In this document: piece by piece, positions 1-8,009 of the stretch
How positions within the stretch are numbered: the first letter of the stretch is position 1
How the letters are laid out: each line of letters begins with the position of its first letter
Assembly (NCBI GenBank): GCA_964466185.1
Contig: CAYXMS010000009.1
Coordinates: forward strand, 1 to 38,885
Direction of reading: 5' to 3'
DNA from: CAZTYI01 sp964466185
Lineage (GTDB): Bacteria > Chlamydiota > Chlamydiia > Chlamydiales > SM23-39
DNA: 38,885 bases
The notes under the pieces: generated by a model
Database searches by the model: none
What the model was told of the DNA's origin: nothing
What the model saw: the letters and a program-made list of their open reading frames with translations, nothing else
Made by a program: the position numbers and the translations under genes

Positions 1-177
1 TTTAAAAATATGAGGAATATTGGCCGAATTTACAGAAAAGATGTTGCTTTATCTATTTGTAGCAAGGATATAAGGTGCTTGTATTAAAAATTATCTCTGT
101 TTTACATGCTTTTTTCGTATATGATAATCAAGAATATATACATTAATGTGTTAAAAAAAAACGATGGATATATAAGA

Positions 178-267
178 TTTCTGCCTATGGAAACTTGCAC
201 AAGACACAAATATCTTGGGCTGTAGTCTGTAAAGCGGAAATCTCTGTCTTTTAGGACAGATAGGATG
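178..267 (+). mobile_element. Decayed right end of an IS200/IS605-like element
   Basis: The stretch contains a short hairpin (TCTGTC at 243-248, GACAGA at 255-260) followed by AGGATG. This is the layout typical of the right end of IS200/IS605-family (TnpB-only) elements. Just upstream, the frame from about 181 to 253 reads like a degraded TnpB C-terminus, with an A-Y-G-N motif where TACG/ACGD is common and a tail reading AEISVF before a stop. The rest of a transposase is not present, and bases 1-177 show nothing else recognisable. The relic abuts the stop codon of the slyD-like gene, so its hairpin could now serve as that gene's terminator. The assignment rests on recall of family ends, not on an alignment. 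Confidence 0.42.
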
Positions 268-696
268 TTATGCAATATTTAATAGCTCTATATTAAAGTT
301 AATGTCTTTGCCAGCTAATGGATGATTGGCGTCAAAAGTGGCAAATTTGTCGGTTAGATTGACCACAGATACTAAAATCATAGATCCATCCGGCTGCTGT
401 ACTTGCAATTGCTGACCGATTTTTAAATCTAATGTCGGAGGAAGCTCTTTTCGGTCAATTGTTGAAACCAGCTCTTCTATGTAAGGGCCAAAAGCTTCTT
501 GGGCAGGTACCGAGATAGTTTTATTTTGCCCTTGCTGCATGCCTACTAAAGCATCTTCAAAAGCGGGGATGACTTCATTATCGCCGATTTTTATCTTAAG
601 TGGTTCTGTTTTTTTTGAGTCAAAAATCAGCTGATCTTTTGCTTTTGCTTGATAATGAACTACGACTGTATCTCCAATCTTGGCAACATCGGCCAT
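268..696 (-). CDS. slyD: SlyD-type FKBP peptidyl-prolyl cis-trans isomerase
   Basis: The 142-residue protein is predicted to catalyse prolyl cis-trans isomerisation and to act as a folding chaperone in the cytoplasm; no signal peptide is seen. The N-terminal half carries FKBP features (GDTVVVHYQ near residue 7, then IPAFEDALVGMQQGQ). A SlyD insert-in-flap region follows, and the C-terminal half has the SlyD signature DANHPLAGKDINFNIELL. The His/Cys-rich metal-binding tail of E. coli SlyD is absent. An upstream extension to 789 is possible, but the ATG at 696 follows a strong AAGGGGG ribosome binding site and matches where the family starts. It is transcribed divergently from the DUF1761-like gene. 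Its stop codon lies directly against an IS-end-like hairpin. Confidence 0.9.
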   Translation of the reverse strand: MADVAKIGDTVVVHYQAKAKDQLIFDSKKTEPLKIKIGDNEVIPAFEDALVGMQQGQNKTISVPAQEAFGPYIEELVSTIDRKELPPTLDLKIGQQLQVQQPDGSMILVSVVNLTDKFATFDANHPLAGKDINFNIELLNIA

Positions 697-853
697 TTTA
701 TCCCCCTTGTTATTTTTATAATTTTGAATATTTATCTGTATTTTCCTGTTATCTTTCCGTTTAGAAGGATAAAGAAAATAAGTCAACACTTGATTTTAAC
801 TAGATTCTTAGTGAAAATCAGAAATTTATAAGATAAGTTTAAAGCAGGTAAAA

Positions 854-1237
854 ATGATATATATTGATGTGCTGTCTGTATTTATAGCTTCTATAACAGC
901 AGCTGTTTTGGCTGTATTTTGGTTCTCTTCTTGGCTATTTGGAACTTTTGTTAAAAAAGAAAAAAATGTGGCTACTTGGAAAAAACCGAAGAATTTGATA
1001 ATTAGTTTCTTAATGGTTTTTGTTATAGCTTTTTTTCTGGCTTTTGTAGAAGCTTATTTTAATGTAGTTAATTTCTATGATGGCCTAGTTGCCGGAGCTG
1101 TTGTCTTTGGCGGTGCAATTTTGCCTTTACAGATTGTGTTTTTCACCTGGTCTAAAAAAAGTTTTCGGCTGTTTTTAATTGAAAACGGTTTTTGGGTTTT
1201 GGCATTTTTAATTATGGGAGGCGTTTTAGCTAGTTGA
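854..1237 (+). CDS. DUF1761-like small integral membrane protein
   Basis: The protein has 127 residues and four likely membrane segments (about residues 5-30, 48-70, 77-98, 105-125). The first segment contains FWFSSWLFG, which resembles the G-x-x-WYSPLLFG pattern of DUF1761 proteins. The function of that family is not known to me. An AGGT ribosome binding site lies just before the ATG. The next gene begins two bases after this stop, so the two are probably co-transcribed. The membrane location is well supported; the family name is inference from the first helix. Confidence 0.6.
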   Translation: MIYIDVLSVFIASITAAVLAVFWFSSWLFGTFVKKEKNVATWKKPKNLIISFLMVFVIAFFLAFVEAYFNVVNFYDGLVAGAVVFGGAILPLQIVFFTWSKKSFRLFLIENGFWVLAFLIMGGVLAS

Positions 1238-1239
1238 TT

Positions 1240-2490
1240 ATGAAAAATATATTGCTTATTACTTCTTCCGGAGGCGGAGGGCTTTTACAGTCTGCTATAG
1301 CTAAACAACAGCAGCTGAAAGAATTAAATCCTAAGGTGAACATAGTCAAAAAAGATGTTTTAATAGATTGGGTAGCTCCTGTCGGCTATTTTGGCAGGTG
1401 GTTTTATAATTGGGCTCAAAAAACCGGAAACGTTTTTTGCCAGAATATTTTAGTTCGTTTGAATATATATGCAGATGTCTTGTTTTTTCCTGTTGTTTTT
1501 CTAGCAGTCTTAAGAACTTTGAGTAAAGAAAAGATTGATCATGTGATAGATAATACGCCGATTTGTACTTCTGCTGTTATTAAAGCGATTAGACTGTATA
1601 ATTACTTGAATAAAAAACAGCTTTATTTAGAAAAAGTATTGGTAGATTTGCCAACTAGATATTATCGCTTTCTTTTAAAATCAATTAAAAGGCTTTCTAA
1701 AAAAGATAAAAAATATATCAAACTGGTAACCATTGAGCCCCTTTTAGAAAAAGGACAAACAGAAGAAGATTTTTGGAATAAGTATGTAGGCTTGCCCAGA
1801 TCGCAAATTATATATGAGAAATATTTAATTAGAACTGCTTTTAAAAAATTAATGGGTAAACGCCGCGAACATAAAACTTATGCTATCAAAATTAAAACTT
1901 CGAATTTAGAAGAAAAAAAATTTTTAGACCGCTGCTTAACTTATAATTCAGCCTCCGTTCAAAGACTGTTTGACGGATTTGAGTTTTTAATCAAACCTGA
2001 AGATAAATTGATTGTACTTTTATTAGGCTCGCAACCGGCCAGACAGGCTACTTGCGAATATGTAGAAAAACTAATGCACTTGATTGAGAAAAAAGAAAAA
2101 AAATACTATTTGTTCGTTTTTTTAGATCGCTTTCAAAGTAAATCAGCTAATCTATTTTATAAGTTTTTTAATCTGTTGGAAAATAAACCTAAAAATTTAT
2201 ATTTAATTCCTATGTCGTTTCAAGATGACGAAACAATTGCTTTGCTCTTTCATCGTTCTGATCTTACCATAACCCGCTCTGGAGGACATACCATTATGGA
2301 ACTGATGGCCGTAGCTAAAAAAGAAAAATGGATCCATTCAGAGGCAAAAAAAGACTTTTCCTTAAAACAGCTTTTGAAAGGATTTATTTCCTGGGAAGGA
2401 GGGAATGCTCTTTATTTGCAAAAACAAATGAATGGCAAAATTGTCACTCCCAGGAACATAGAAACCCATTTTGTTAAGAGTAAGTTATAA
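1240..2490 (+). CDS. GT28/MGDG-synthase-like glycosyltransferase
   Basis: The 416-residue protein resembles GT-B glycosyltransferases of the GT28/monogalactosyldiacylglycerol synthase type. The N-terminus reads ILLITSSGGGGLLQSAIA, matching the glycine-rich loop of such enzymes. Near residue 345 is LTITRSGGHTIMELMAVA, matching the donor-binding GG-x-x-x-x-E region. The likely role is transfer of a sugar to a lipid or envelope acceptor at the inner face of the membrane; the substrate is unknown. The central region (about 150-250) is lysine-rich and poorly conserved. ATG 1240 is preferred over TTG 1234 because it follows GGGAGGCG and gives the usual start. The 3' end overlaps the convergent downstream gene by 17 bases. 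Confidence 0.55.
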   Translation: MKNILLITSSGGGGLLQSAIAKQQQLKELNPKVNIVKKDVLIDWVAPVGYFGRWFYNWAQKTGNVFCQNILVRLNIYADVLFFPVVFLAVLRTLSKEKIDHVIDNTPICTSAVIKAIRLYNYLNKKQLYLEKVLVDLPTRYYRFLLKSIKRLSKKDKKYIKLVTIEPLLEKGQTEEDFWNKYVGLPRSQIIYEKYLIRTAFKKLMGKRREHKTYAIKIKTSNLEEKKFLDRCLTYNSASVQRLFDGFEFLIKPEDKLIVLLLGSQPARQATCEYVEKLMHLIEKKEKKYYLFVFLDRFQSKSANLFYKFFNLLENKPKNLYLIPMSFQDDETIALLFHRSDLTITRSGGHTIMELMAVAKKEKWIHSEAKKDFSLKQLLKGFISWEGGNALYLQKQMNGKIVTPRNIETHFVKSKL

Positions 2491-3043
2491 GAAATTTAAC
2501 CAGTCCTTTCCAATCTTGCCTTTCAAAAAAAGGACGTAGCTTTTCCTCCGGTACATTAATTTCTTTGGCAAATTCCGGCAGATGCCTGATTAAGTTGTTT
2601 TTTTTCATCTCATGAGTCATGTTTAGACCAAATCCGCTGTGAGGAGGACGCCCCTTATAGAAGTTTTTCCATTTGAAATAATCGTTGTAAATATTATTCA
2701 TATATTTTTGCATTTGTGCTTTTTGGGCAGGATCCGCAGCTGAAAAAATACAGCCTAATAATTTCAGGGGATGTACATGTTCTATGTCGTCTCCCAGTTG
2801 GTCCAGTTTTTTATAATATTGAATTAGTAAAACAGCTTTGTTTTGCGAGCCGAAAGTAGAAAATAATTCTATAATATTATCCCGGTCTTTTGCACTGTGC
2901 CCAGGCAATTGGCTGTAAGATAGCTTGGGTGCTTTCGGAGGAATTTTAATCAGAGCCATTATATTTGAAAAATTTTTAGCAGGTACAAATAAATGATAGG
3001 CAGGAGGCGCTTCAGCTTGATCAAATTGGGATATATCCAGCAT
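2474..3043 (-). CDS. Unknown protein with a C-terminal motif shared with its neighbour
   Basis: I do not recognise a family for this 189-residue soluble protein. It starts after a good AAGGAG site. Residues 10-45 are proline- and alanine-rich, and the rest is predicted helical. The C-terminus (FAKEINVPEEKLRPFF, then W-K-G-L) aligns with that of the next upstream gene on this strand (FAHKMGLDYENLQNIF, then W-G-E-L): same length, with Phe-Ala, Leu, Phe, Trp and Leu in register. The two are probably divergent relatives sharing a C-terminal helical domain. No signal peptide or membrane segment is seen. A secreted effector is possible but not shown. Confidence 0.7.
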   Translation of the reverse strand: MLDISQFDQAEAPPAYHLFVPAKNFSNIMALIKIPPKAPKLSYSQLPGHSAKDRDNIIELFSTFGSQNKAVLLIQYYKKLDQLGDDIEHVHPLKLLGCIFSAADPAQKAQMQKYMNNIYNDYFKWKNFYKGRPPHSGFGLNMTHEMKKNNLIRHLPEFAKEINVPEEKLRPFFERQDWKGLVKFLITYS

Positions 3044-3127
3044 ATTAAGAACTCCTTTGTAAAAAATTTAATTAAATTTATCCAATTGAGGATATTTTTA
3101 GCAAATGTTTGTTGGTTTGCAGCATGT

Positions 3128-4096
3128 CTAAATAAAGATTAGATTAAATAATTCCCCCCATTTTTTATTCTGAAAAATATTTTGTAAGTTCTCATAGTCT
3201 AAACCCATCTTATGCGCAAAAAATTCTAGGATAGGTATAAATTCTGTTTTTTCTTCTTCTGTTAAAATAATTCGGTTTAAAATTTGGCTTATAAGAAAAC
3301 GCCCGATAAAAGTATTAAATAGCCAAAGTTTCTGTTTAATTTCAGGATCAGTTAAAATGTAGGCTAAAATCTGAGCTAGATAAGCTTTATAATTAGAAAG
3401 ATTTTTAGCGGCTTTAAATGCATCAGATGGATTGTCTATAAAAAAAATATTAGCTATTAATTCTATAATTCGTTTGATATTTTCTTTGGTTCTTTTATCC
3501 AAATCATAAGCAGGATTATAAAATTTTAAGCTGATCAGATTAAGCTGCCAGGCTATTTGCTTATGTAGTTCGACATGATTGTAAAAAATCAGAGTCTCTA
3601 TGGAGTCTTTTTTTTCATCTTCATTTCTTAAGCCTTTAATCAGAAAAAGATTTAAGGTTAGAATAATTTCAAATCCTAAAAGATATAAAGAAGGTGGAAG
3701 CATAAGGAAAATAGCTGTATTAATAGATAGCCAGATAGCAAAAATAATACTTGCTAAGAGGGCTGTAATAAGGGCATTTTTTTTCCATAGCGCCTCTTCT
3801 TGGCTAATCTGAAAATGTAGCCTTTCATAATAAATCCGTTTGTTTTTTAAAGACAAATTTCTGCGAATAGGGTCTAAGACAGAATAGATGTCCTGTGCTA
3901 ATGTGTTTTTTTCTTTAAAGTCCAGCTGTTCAACTTTTTGAATGGTTTCTAATAGCTGTTCAAATTGGTATCTATTGGTAGTAGAAATAGATAAATCCGT
4001 ATCTTCAAATGTATTAACCAATACCCTCGCGGATATGATTTCTGCTTCTATACTGGATTGTAAAGTTAAATTAGCTGATAAATTTTGTGCTGTCAT
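3128..4096 (-). CDS. Unknown membrane protein with two central hydrophobic helices
   Basis: The 322-residue protein has hydrophilic helical N- and C-terminal regions flanking a hydrophobic pair at about residues 107-155 (ALITALLASIIFAIWLSI and the following LYLLGFEIILTLNLFLI). This bitopic, hairpin-like architecture is common among chlamydial membrane or inclusion-membrane proteins, but no Inc motif can be proven here. The C-terminal 30 residues match those of the 189-residue neighbour. No ribosome binding site is obvious before the ATG at 4096, which lies in a 253-base divergent spacer with the first kinase-like gene. Function unknown. Confidence 0.7.
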   Translation of the reverse strand: MTAQNLSANLTLQSSIEAEIISARVLVNTFEDTDLSISTTNRYQFEQLLETIQKVEQLDFKEKNTLAQDIYSVLDPIRRNLSLKNKRIYYERLHFQISQEEALWKKNALITALLASIIFAIWLSINTAIFLMLPPSLYLLGFEIILTLNLFLIKGLRNEDEKKDSIETLIFYNHVELHKQIAWQLNLISLKFYNPAYDLDKRTKENIKRIIELIANIFFIDNPSDAFKAAKNLSNYKAYLAQILAYILTDPEIKQKLWLFNTFIGRFLISQILNRIILTEEEKTEFIPILEFFAHKMGLDYENLQNIFQNKKWGELFNLIFI

Positions 4097-4349
4097 GGTC
4101 TGGTATTTTAGAGGTTTTTTTCTTAATTTAGAAAATCTTTTTTTTAAAAAGGACTTTCTCTTTATATAAAAAACAGAAAGTATGCTACCTTTACAAAAAG
4201 CTTTTTTTGTTTTAATCTTTTTTCTAATATATCTTAAGCTTTAAAAATTAATTAGTATTTTAATTAACCATTTGATTATTAATATGTTTAACCATTAGTC
4301 TTTTTAAGTATTATGTTGAATATTGATAATTAAACTATTTCAGTTGTTA

Positions 4350-5258
4350 ATGAGTTTAAAAAAAAGCTTTTTAGCTATTTTGGGCGCTGGTGTTTGTATT
4401 ATTTCTGTAACCTTAGGCTGGTATCATCTAACTTCCGGATTTAAGGTTAGTAAGACAGTTTTTAATAATTACCAGGATATTTTCTATCAGAACCGTTTCG
4501 AAAAAGGAGATTTTTATCAGCTGGAAAAAATTTTACAGCAAAAATTTGTTTTTTTAGGAAAAGGCTGTCAAGTTTATGCTTTTGTATCTGATGATGGCAG
4601 ATATGTTTTGAAGCTTTTAAAGTTACACCGTTTTAGAAGTCCTTTTAGAAAGTTTTTTAAGGCTGCTGTTTTAAAAAGAGGTTTTGCTACTCAGGAAGAT
4701 GAAATCAAAGATTTGCAAAACCGCCAGAAAAAACGCCTGTTTTCTGCTTTTACCAATTATCGTTTAGCTATGGATGCCTTGAAAGAAGAGACCGCTTTGG
4801 TATATGCGCATTTTAACCCTGAATTCAAGTTGCCGAAAATTCAGGTCCAAGACAGATTAGGTAGATGCTTTTGGTTGGATCTGAATAAAACTTTTTTTTT
4901 AATTCAAAAAAAAGCTCGGGAACTCAAAGCACAATTGCTTTTTTTGCGGCAAAAACAAAAAACAGAAGAAGCCAAAAAAATTATCGATTGGTCTGTAGCT
5001 CATTTAAAACGCCGTTTAAACTGTCAAATTTTTGAAAGCGATCAAAGCGGCTATGTGCGTAATTTGGGCCTTTTAAATGAAAAGGCTATTAGTATTGATG
5101 TCGGTAATTTTAAACAAAGAAAAGAAGCCTCTAAAGAAGAATTGATTACTGAATATAAATGCTGCCTTAACCGTTTATATAGCTGGGCTGAAAAAAATTA
5201 TCCGGAAATTGCTGATTATATAAAAGAAAAATGCCAGGAGCAGATTTTTTTAAAATGA
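4350..5258 (+). CDS. Membrane-anchored kinase-like protein, copy 1
   Basis: The 302-residue protein opens with a Lys-Lys hydrophobic segment (KKSFLAILGAGVCIISVTLGW, about residues 4-24) that is an uncleaved anchor or signal. The remainder carries a protein-kinase-like skeleton: a glycine loop FLGKGCQVYAFVSDDG (about 68-83), a VLK lysine (about 88), LKEETALVYAHF in an alpha-C-like place, and FFLIQKKA. Near the C-terminus the catalytic-loop equivalent is FESDQSGYVRN and the metal motif is DVG (SIDVGNF). The HxD histidine is replaced by Glu-Ser, so activity is uncertain. It is the first of three tandem paralogs and ends in an ATGA overlap with the second. ATG 4350 was chosen because it directly precedes the anchor; no clear ribosome binding site is seen. 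Confidence 0.7.
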   Translation: MSLKKSFLAILGAGVCIISVTLGWYHLTSGFKVSKTVFNNYQDIFYQNRFEKGDFYQLEKILQQKFVFLGKGCQVYAFVSDDGRYVLKLLKLHRFRSPFRKFFKAAVLKRGFATQEDEIKDLQNRQKKRLFSAFTNYRLAMDALKEETALVYAHFNPEFKLPKIQVQDRLGRCFWLDLNKTFFLIQKKARELKAQLLFLRQKQKTEEAKKIIDWSVAHLKRRLNCQIFESDQSGYVRNLGLLNEKAISIDVGNFKQRKEASKEELITEYKCCLNRLYSWAEKNYPEIADYIKEKCQEQIFLK

Positions 5259-6115
5259 AAAAATATTTAGGATATGCTCTATTAGCTCTGTTTGGTATGT
5301 TTTTGCCTAAAATGTACCATTTTTTGAATGTTGGTTTTAGTCCTAAAAAAGTGGTTTGTCAAAGTTCTTTTAATGCTGATTTCGTAACTCCTAAACCGTC
5401 GGATAAAATTTTTCAGATTTTAGATCAGCCCTTTTATTATTTGGGACAGGGTAGACAGGTTTTTGTTTTCGAAAGCCAGGATCGAAAATATGTTTTAAAA
5501 TTGGTGCGTTTTAATCATTATAAATTGCCGTTTTCCCGCGATGTGCTGCTTGCTTTAAATATATCGCCGAGATCTAAATATAAAACCCGCAAAAAACATT
5601 ATGATCTGTTTTTCCATAGCTATAAAATGGCGTTAAATGAACTCTCTGAGCTAACCGGAGTCGTTTTTTCTCACCTGAATCCGACTAAAGCTCAAATGCC
5701 TTTTGTTACAGTCTATGATAAATTACACAGAGCGCATCGCATTTTTTTAGATCAGACGGCTTTTTTTTTGCAAAAAAAAGCAATTCCACTTTCTCAGATA
5801 GAAATAAAACAGATAAAACCTGTTATCGATTCTTTTTTTGAAGCTGTTTTGCTTTATAAAAAAAGAGGAATTGTTCATCACGATCTACCTAATTTGATAC
5901 GCAATGCCGGTTTTTATAAAGGAAAATATATGGAAATGGATGTAGGCTCTTTTGAAAAGAAAACGACAGATCCCATGTTTTGGCAAAGAGAATTTGCCGG
6001 CATAGAAAAAATCTTTAAAAAGTTTTTAATAGGCTATGTCCCTGAATATATGGCTTATTTCGAGCTTAAAAAAGAGCAATGCCGAAAGAATGTGGATGTT
6101 GTGGCCCGTCCTTAA
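5255..6115 (+). CDS. Membrane-anchored kinase-like protein, copy 2
   Basis: This 286-residue paralog keeps the most complete kinase-like motifs of the three. It has an N-terminal hydrophobic segment (YLGYALLALFGMFL), the glycine loop YYLGQGRQVFVFESQD, and the lysine in KYVLKLV. The FFLQKKA core strand follows, then a catalytic loop RGIVHHDLPNLIRNAG with HxD and Asn, and finally MDVGSF in the DFG position. It is therefore the best candidate for an active phosphotransferase, presumably facing the periplasm or exported. The ATG at 5255 overlaps the preceding stop as ATGA, with AGGAG 14 bases upstream. An upstream in-frame ATG at 5231 would only add eight residues before the anchor. Confidence 0.72.
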   Translation: MKKYLGYALLALFGMFLPKMYHFLNVGFSPKKVVCQSSFNADFVTPKPSDKIFQILDQPFYYLGQGRQVFVFESQDRKYVLKLVRFNHYKLPFSRDVLLALNISPRSKYKTRKKHYDLFFHSYKMALNELSELTGVVFSHLNPTKAQMPFVTVYDKLHRAHRIFLDQTAFFLQKKAIPLSQIEIKQIKPVIDSFFEAVLLYKKRGIVHHDLPNLIRNAGFYKGKYMEMDVGSFEKKTTDPMFWQREFAGIEKIFKKFLIGYVPEYMAYFELKKEQCRKNVDVVARP

Positions 6116-6165
6116 ATATTGTCCGGCTTTAAGAAATGTTCCCAAAATGATAGAATTTAACTTGT

Positions 6166-7143
6166 ATGTATAATTTCTGGATCAAAAAAAAAATTTTTAA
6201 TTTTTCTGTTTTTATTGTTTTAAGCTGTTTGGCTTGGATTAGAACAGATGGCTTTAGAAGTTTTGCCATCTCTTTTTCTAAACCAAAAGCATTTAATAAA
6301 ATATCAAATCAAAATTTTTCTAAAATCGAAAAACAGGCTGTTAAATATAGCCGATTTAACCAGGTAAATATATCTGAAACAACAAATGGTAAACTGCCAG
6401 AGCATATCAAGTGCATTTTAAGCCAAAAATTTTATTATTTGGGACGCGGCAGGCAGGTTTTTGTTTTTGTTTCTGAAGACGGTAGATATGTAGCCAAATT
6501 TTTTAATTTCCACCATTTTTATTATCCCTTTTTTTTCAAAAAATTGCCTTTTTTAAAAGATAAGTCTTATCGGTTGCCTAGGGCTTGTCAATCTTATCAG
6601 CTGGCCTTTGAAAAACTTCAAGAAGATACTGCTTTGCTTTATTTGCATTTTCCTCAGAATGTTAAAAAGATTGATAATTTAAAAAGAGCACAAAAAAATA
6701 ATATCATCCAAATAATTAATCCAAATCGAGTTTTAATCAATGTTGATTTGGACAAGACTTATTTTATACTGCAAAAAAAAGCAGAGCCTTTTTTTTCCCA
6801 TCTGCAATTTTTAGCTAAACAAGGTAAAATTAAAATGGGTATCGATGCTTTTTTAGAAACAGTTGTTCATAGATTGCAGATGAATATTGTCGATGATGAT
6901 TTAGAGATAGCTAAAAATTATGGGTTTATTGGAGAAAAAGTAGTTAATTTTGATGCCGGCCGTTTGAGTTTTTTAACAATAGATCCTAAATTTTTGAAAA
7001 AAAAACTGTCTCAAAAAGAACTTTTACAAAAAGAACTTTTTAAATCCACTAAAAAATTGCTCGTCTGGCTAAAACAGAATTATCCCAACGAGGCTGAATA
7101 TCTAAAAAACCGCCTTGCTTTGCTGGGCGATCAGGGATTTTAA
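6166..7143 (+). CDS. Membrane-anchored kinase-like protein, copy 3
   Basis: The third paralog has 325 residues, an N-terminal hydrophobic segment (IFNFSVFIVLSCLAW), and a longer linker before the domain. The glycine loop is YYLGRGRQVFVFVSEDG and the lysine lies in YVAKFF. LDKTYFILQKKAEPFF matches the shared core. The catalytic-loop equivalent is MNIVDDDLEIAKNYG, with Asp-Asp in place of the His position, and the metal motif is DAG (NFDAGRL). It begins 50 bases after copy 2. Its 3' end overlaps the convergent hydrolase gene by 42 bases. Two near-identical heptads (QKELLQKEL, bases about 7013-7040) precede the C-terminal helix. Confidence 0.7.
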   Translation: MYNFWIKKKIFNFSVFIVLSCLAWIRTDGFRSFAISFSKPKAFNKISNQNFSKIEKQAVKYSRFNQVNISETTNGKLPEHIKCILSQKFYYLGRGRQVFVFVSEDGRYVAKFFNFHHFYYPFFFKKLPFLKDKSYRLPRACQSYQLAFEKLQEDTALLYLHFPQNVKKIDNLKRAQKNNIIQIINPNRVLINVDLDKTYFILQKKAEPFFSHLQFLAKQGKIKMGIDAFLETVVHRLQMNIVDDDLEIAKNYGFIGEKVVNFDAGRLSFLTIDPKFLKKKLSQKELLQKELFKSTKKLLVWLKQNYPNEAEYLKNRLALLGDQGF

Positions 7144-7812
7144 TTTGGCTTTCTTTTTTTTCTCCGGCAAGTATTTTAAAAACCATTTTACAGCCTGTTC
7201 GCTCATTTCTTCTAATTTGCCTTTTTCTTCAAAAAGAGCATTGGCGCCTGGGATCATAATCATTTTTTTTCGACAGGTGAATTTTTTTAAACTGCGCTTG
7301 GCTAGAAGATGGGTAAAATCTGAGCCCCCTGCTAAAAAAAGCGTAGGGGATTTGATAAAAGCTAACTCCTGCCAAATCAGATCCGGCCGGCCAGATGAAC
7401 AGACTATCGCTGAAATGTTCTTTTGTAAAGAAGCTTTCAAAATGGCAGTAGCTCCCGTTGAAACCCCGAAATAGCCCAATTTAACCGGATTGCCAATCTG
7501 CTTTTCAGCCTCTTCCGTGGCTTTTAAAACTCTTTGAGTTAAAAGATTTATGTTAAAACTAACCGTTGTATTGATAGCGTCTTCCGCCATCTCTTCCGGT
7601 GTTAGAAGGTCAAATAGCAAAGTAGCTATCTGATTCTTTTTAAGTTTTTTGGCAACGTATTGATTGCGAGGAGAAAAACGGCAAGATCCTCTGCCATGGG
7701 CAAAAATGACTAATCCATTGATTTTAGGAGGAAGGGTTAAAAGAGCTGGCAGGGAAGCCTTTTCAGCTTCAATAGTTAATGATTGAGTATAACGCCCTTG
7801 TTGATATTCCAT
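7102..7812 (-). CDS. Dienelactone-hydrolase-like alpha/beta hydrolase lacking the usual His
   Basis: The 236-residue protein has the alpha/beta hydrolase fold: LVIFAHGRGSCRFSPRNQYVA (oxyanion region), then ATLLFDLLTPEE, the nucleophile elbow GVSTGA (near residue 135) and a FLAGGSDF acid site. These match cytoplasmic dienelactone-hydrolase-family proteins. In relatives I know, the His lies in a PGATHLFEE-type motif; here the codons read PGANALFEE, so the catalytic His is replaced by Ala. The enzyme may be inactive, use another base, or have a binding role. The C-terminus is a lysine-rich tail. It is transcribed against the kinase-like genes and has a purine-rich AGGGG ribosome binding site. 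Confidence 0.8.
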   Translation of the reverse strand: MEYQQGRYTQSLTIEAEKASLPALLTLPPKINGLVIFAHGRGSCRFSPRNQYVAKKLKKNQIATLLFDLLTPEEMAEDAINTTVSFNINLLTQRVLKATEEAEKQIGNPVKLGYFGVSTGATAILKASLQKNISAIVCSSGRPDLIWQELAFIKSPTLFLAGGSDFTHLLAKRSLKKFTCRKKMIMIPGANALFEEKGKLEEMSEQAVKWFLKYLPEKKKKAKLKSLIAQQSKAVF

Positions 7813-8009
7813 AAAAGCCCCTTTAATTAGATACAGTATGGATATTGTATATTTTGAATTTTAACTGTTTTAGAAAAGAAAAAAAGCTTTTTTTTTTAGG
7901 TCTTGATTCCGTGGAATTATTTGGAATATAGACGGATTAAAAAATCAGGAAAAATCTTTAGACAAATTTTGGGCTTTCCTAGAAAATAGGCTCTTTAAGA
8001 GTAGAGGCC

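Noticed and set aside
697..789. N-terminal extension of the SlyD-like protein
   Set aside because: The extra 31 residues are low-complexity Lys/Asn/Ile, and the internal ATG has a far stronger ribosome binding site and matches the family start.
7013..7040. Direct repeat CAAAAAGAACTTTT x2
   Set aside because: It encodes a QKELL/QKELF heptad inside kinase-like copy 3 and is too short and AT-rich to count as a separate repeat element.
7115..7474. 119-codon plus-strand frame opposite the hydrolase
   Set aside because: The hydrolase motifs on the minus strand are clear; the plus frame is its antisense.
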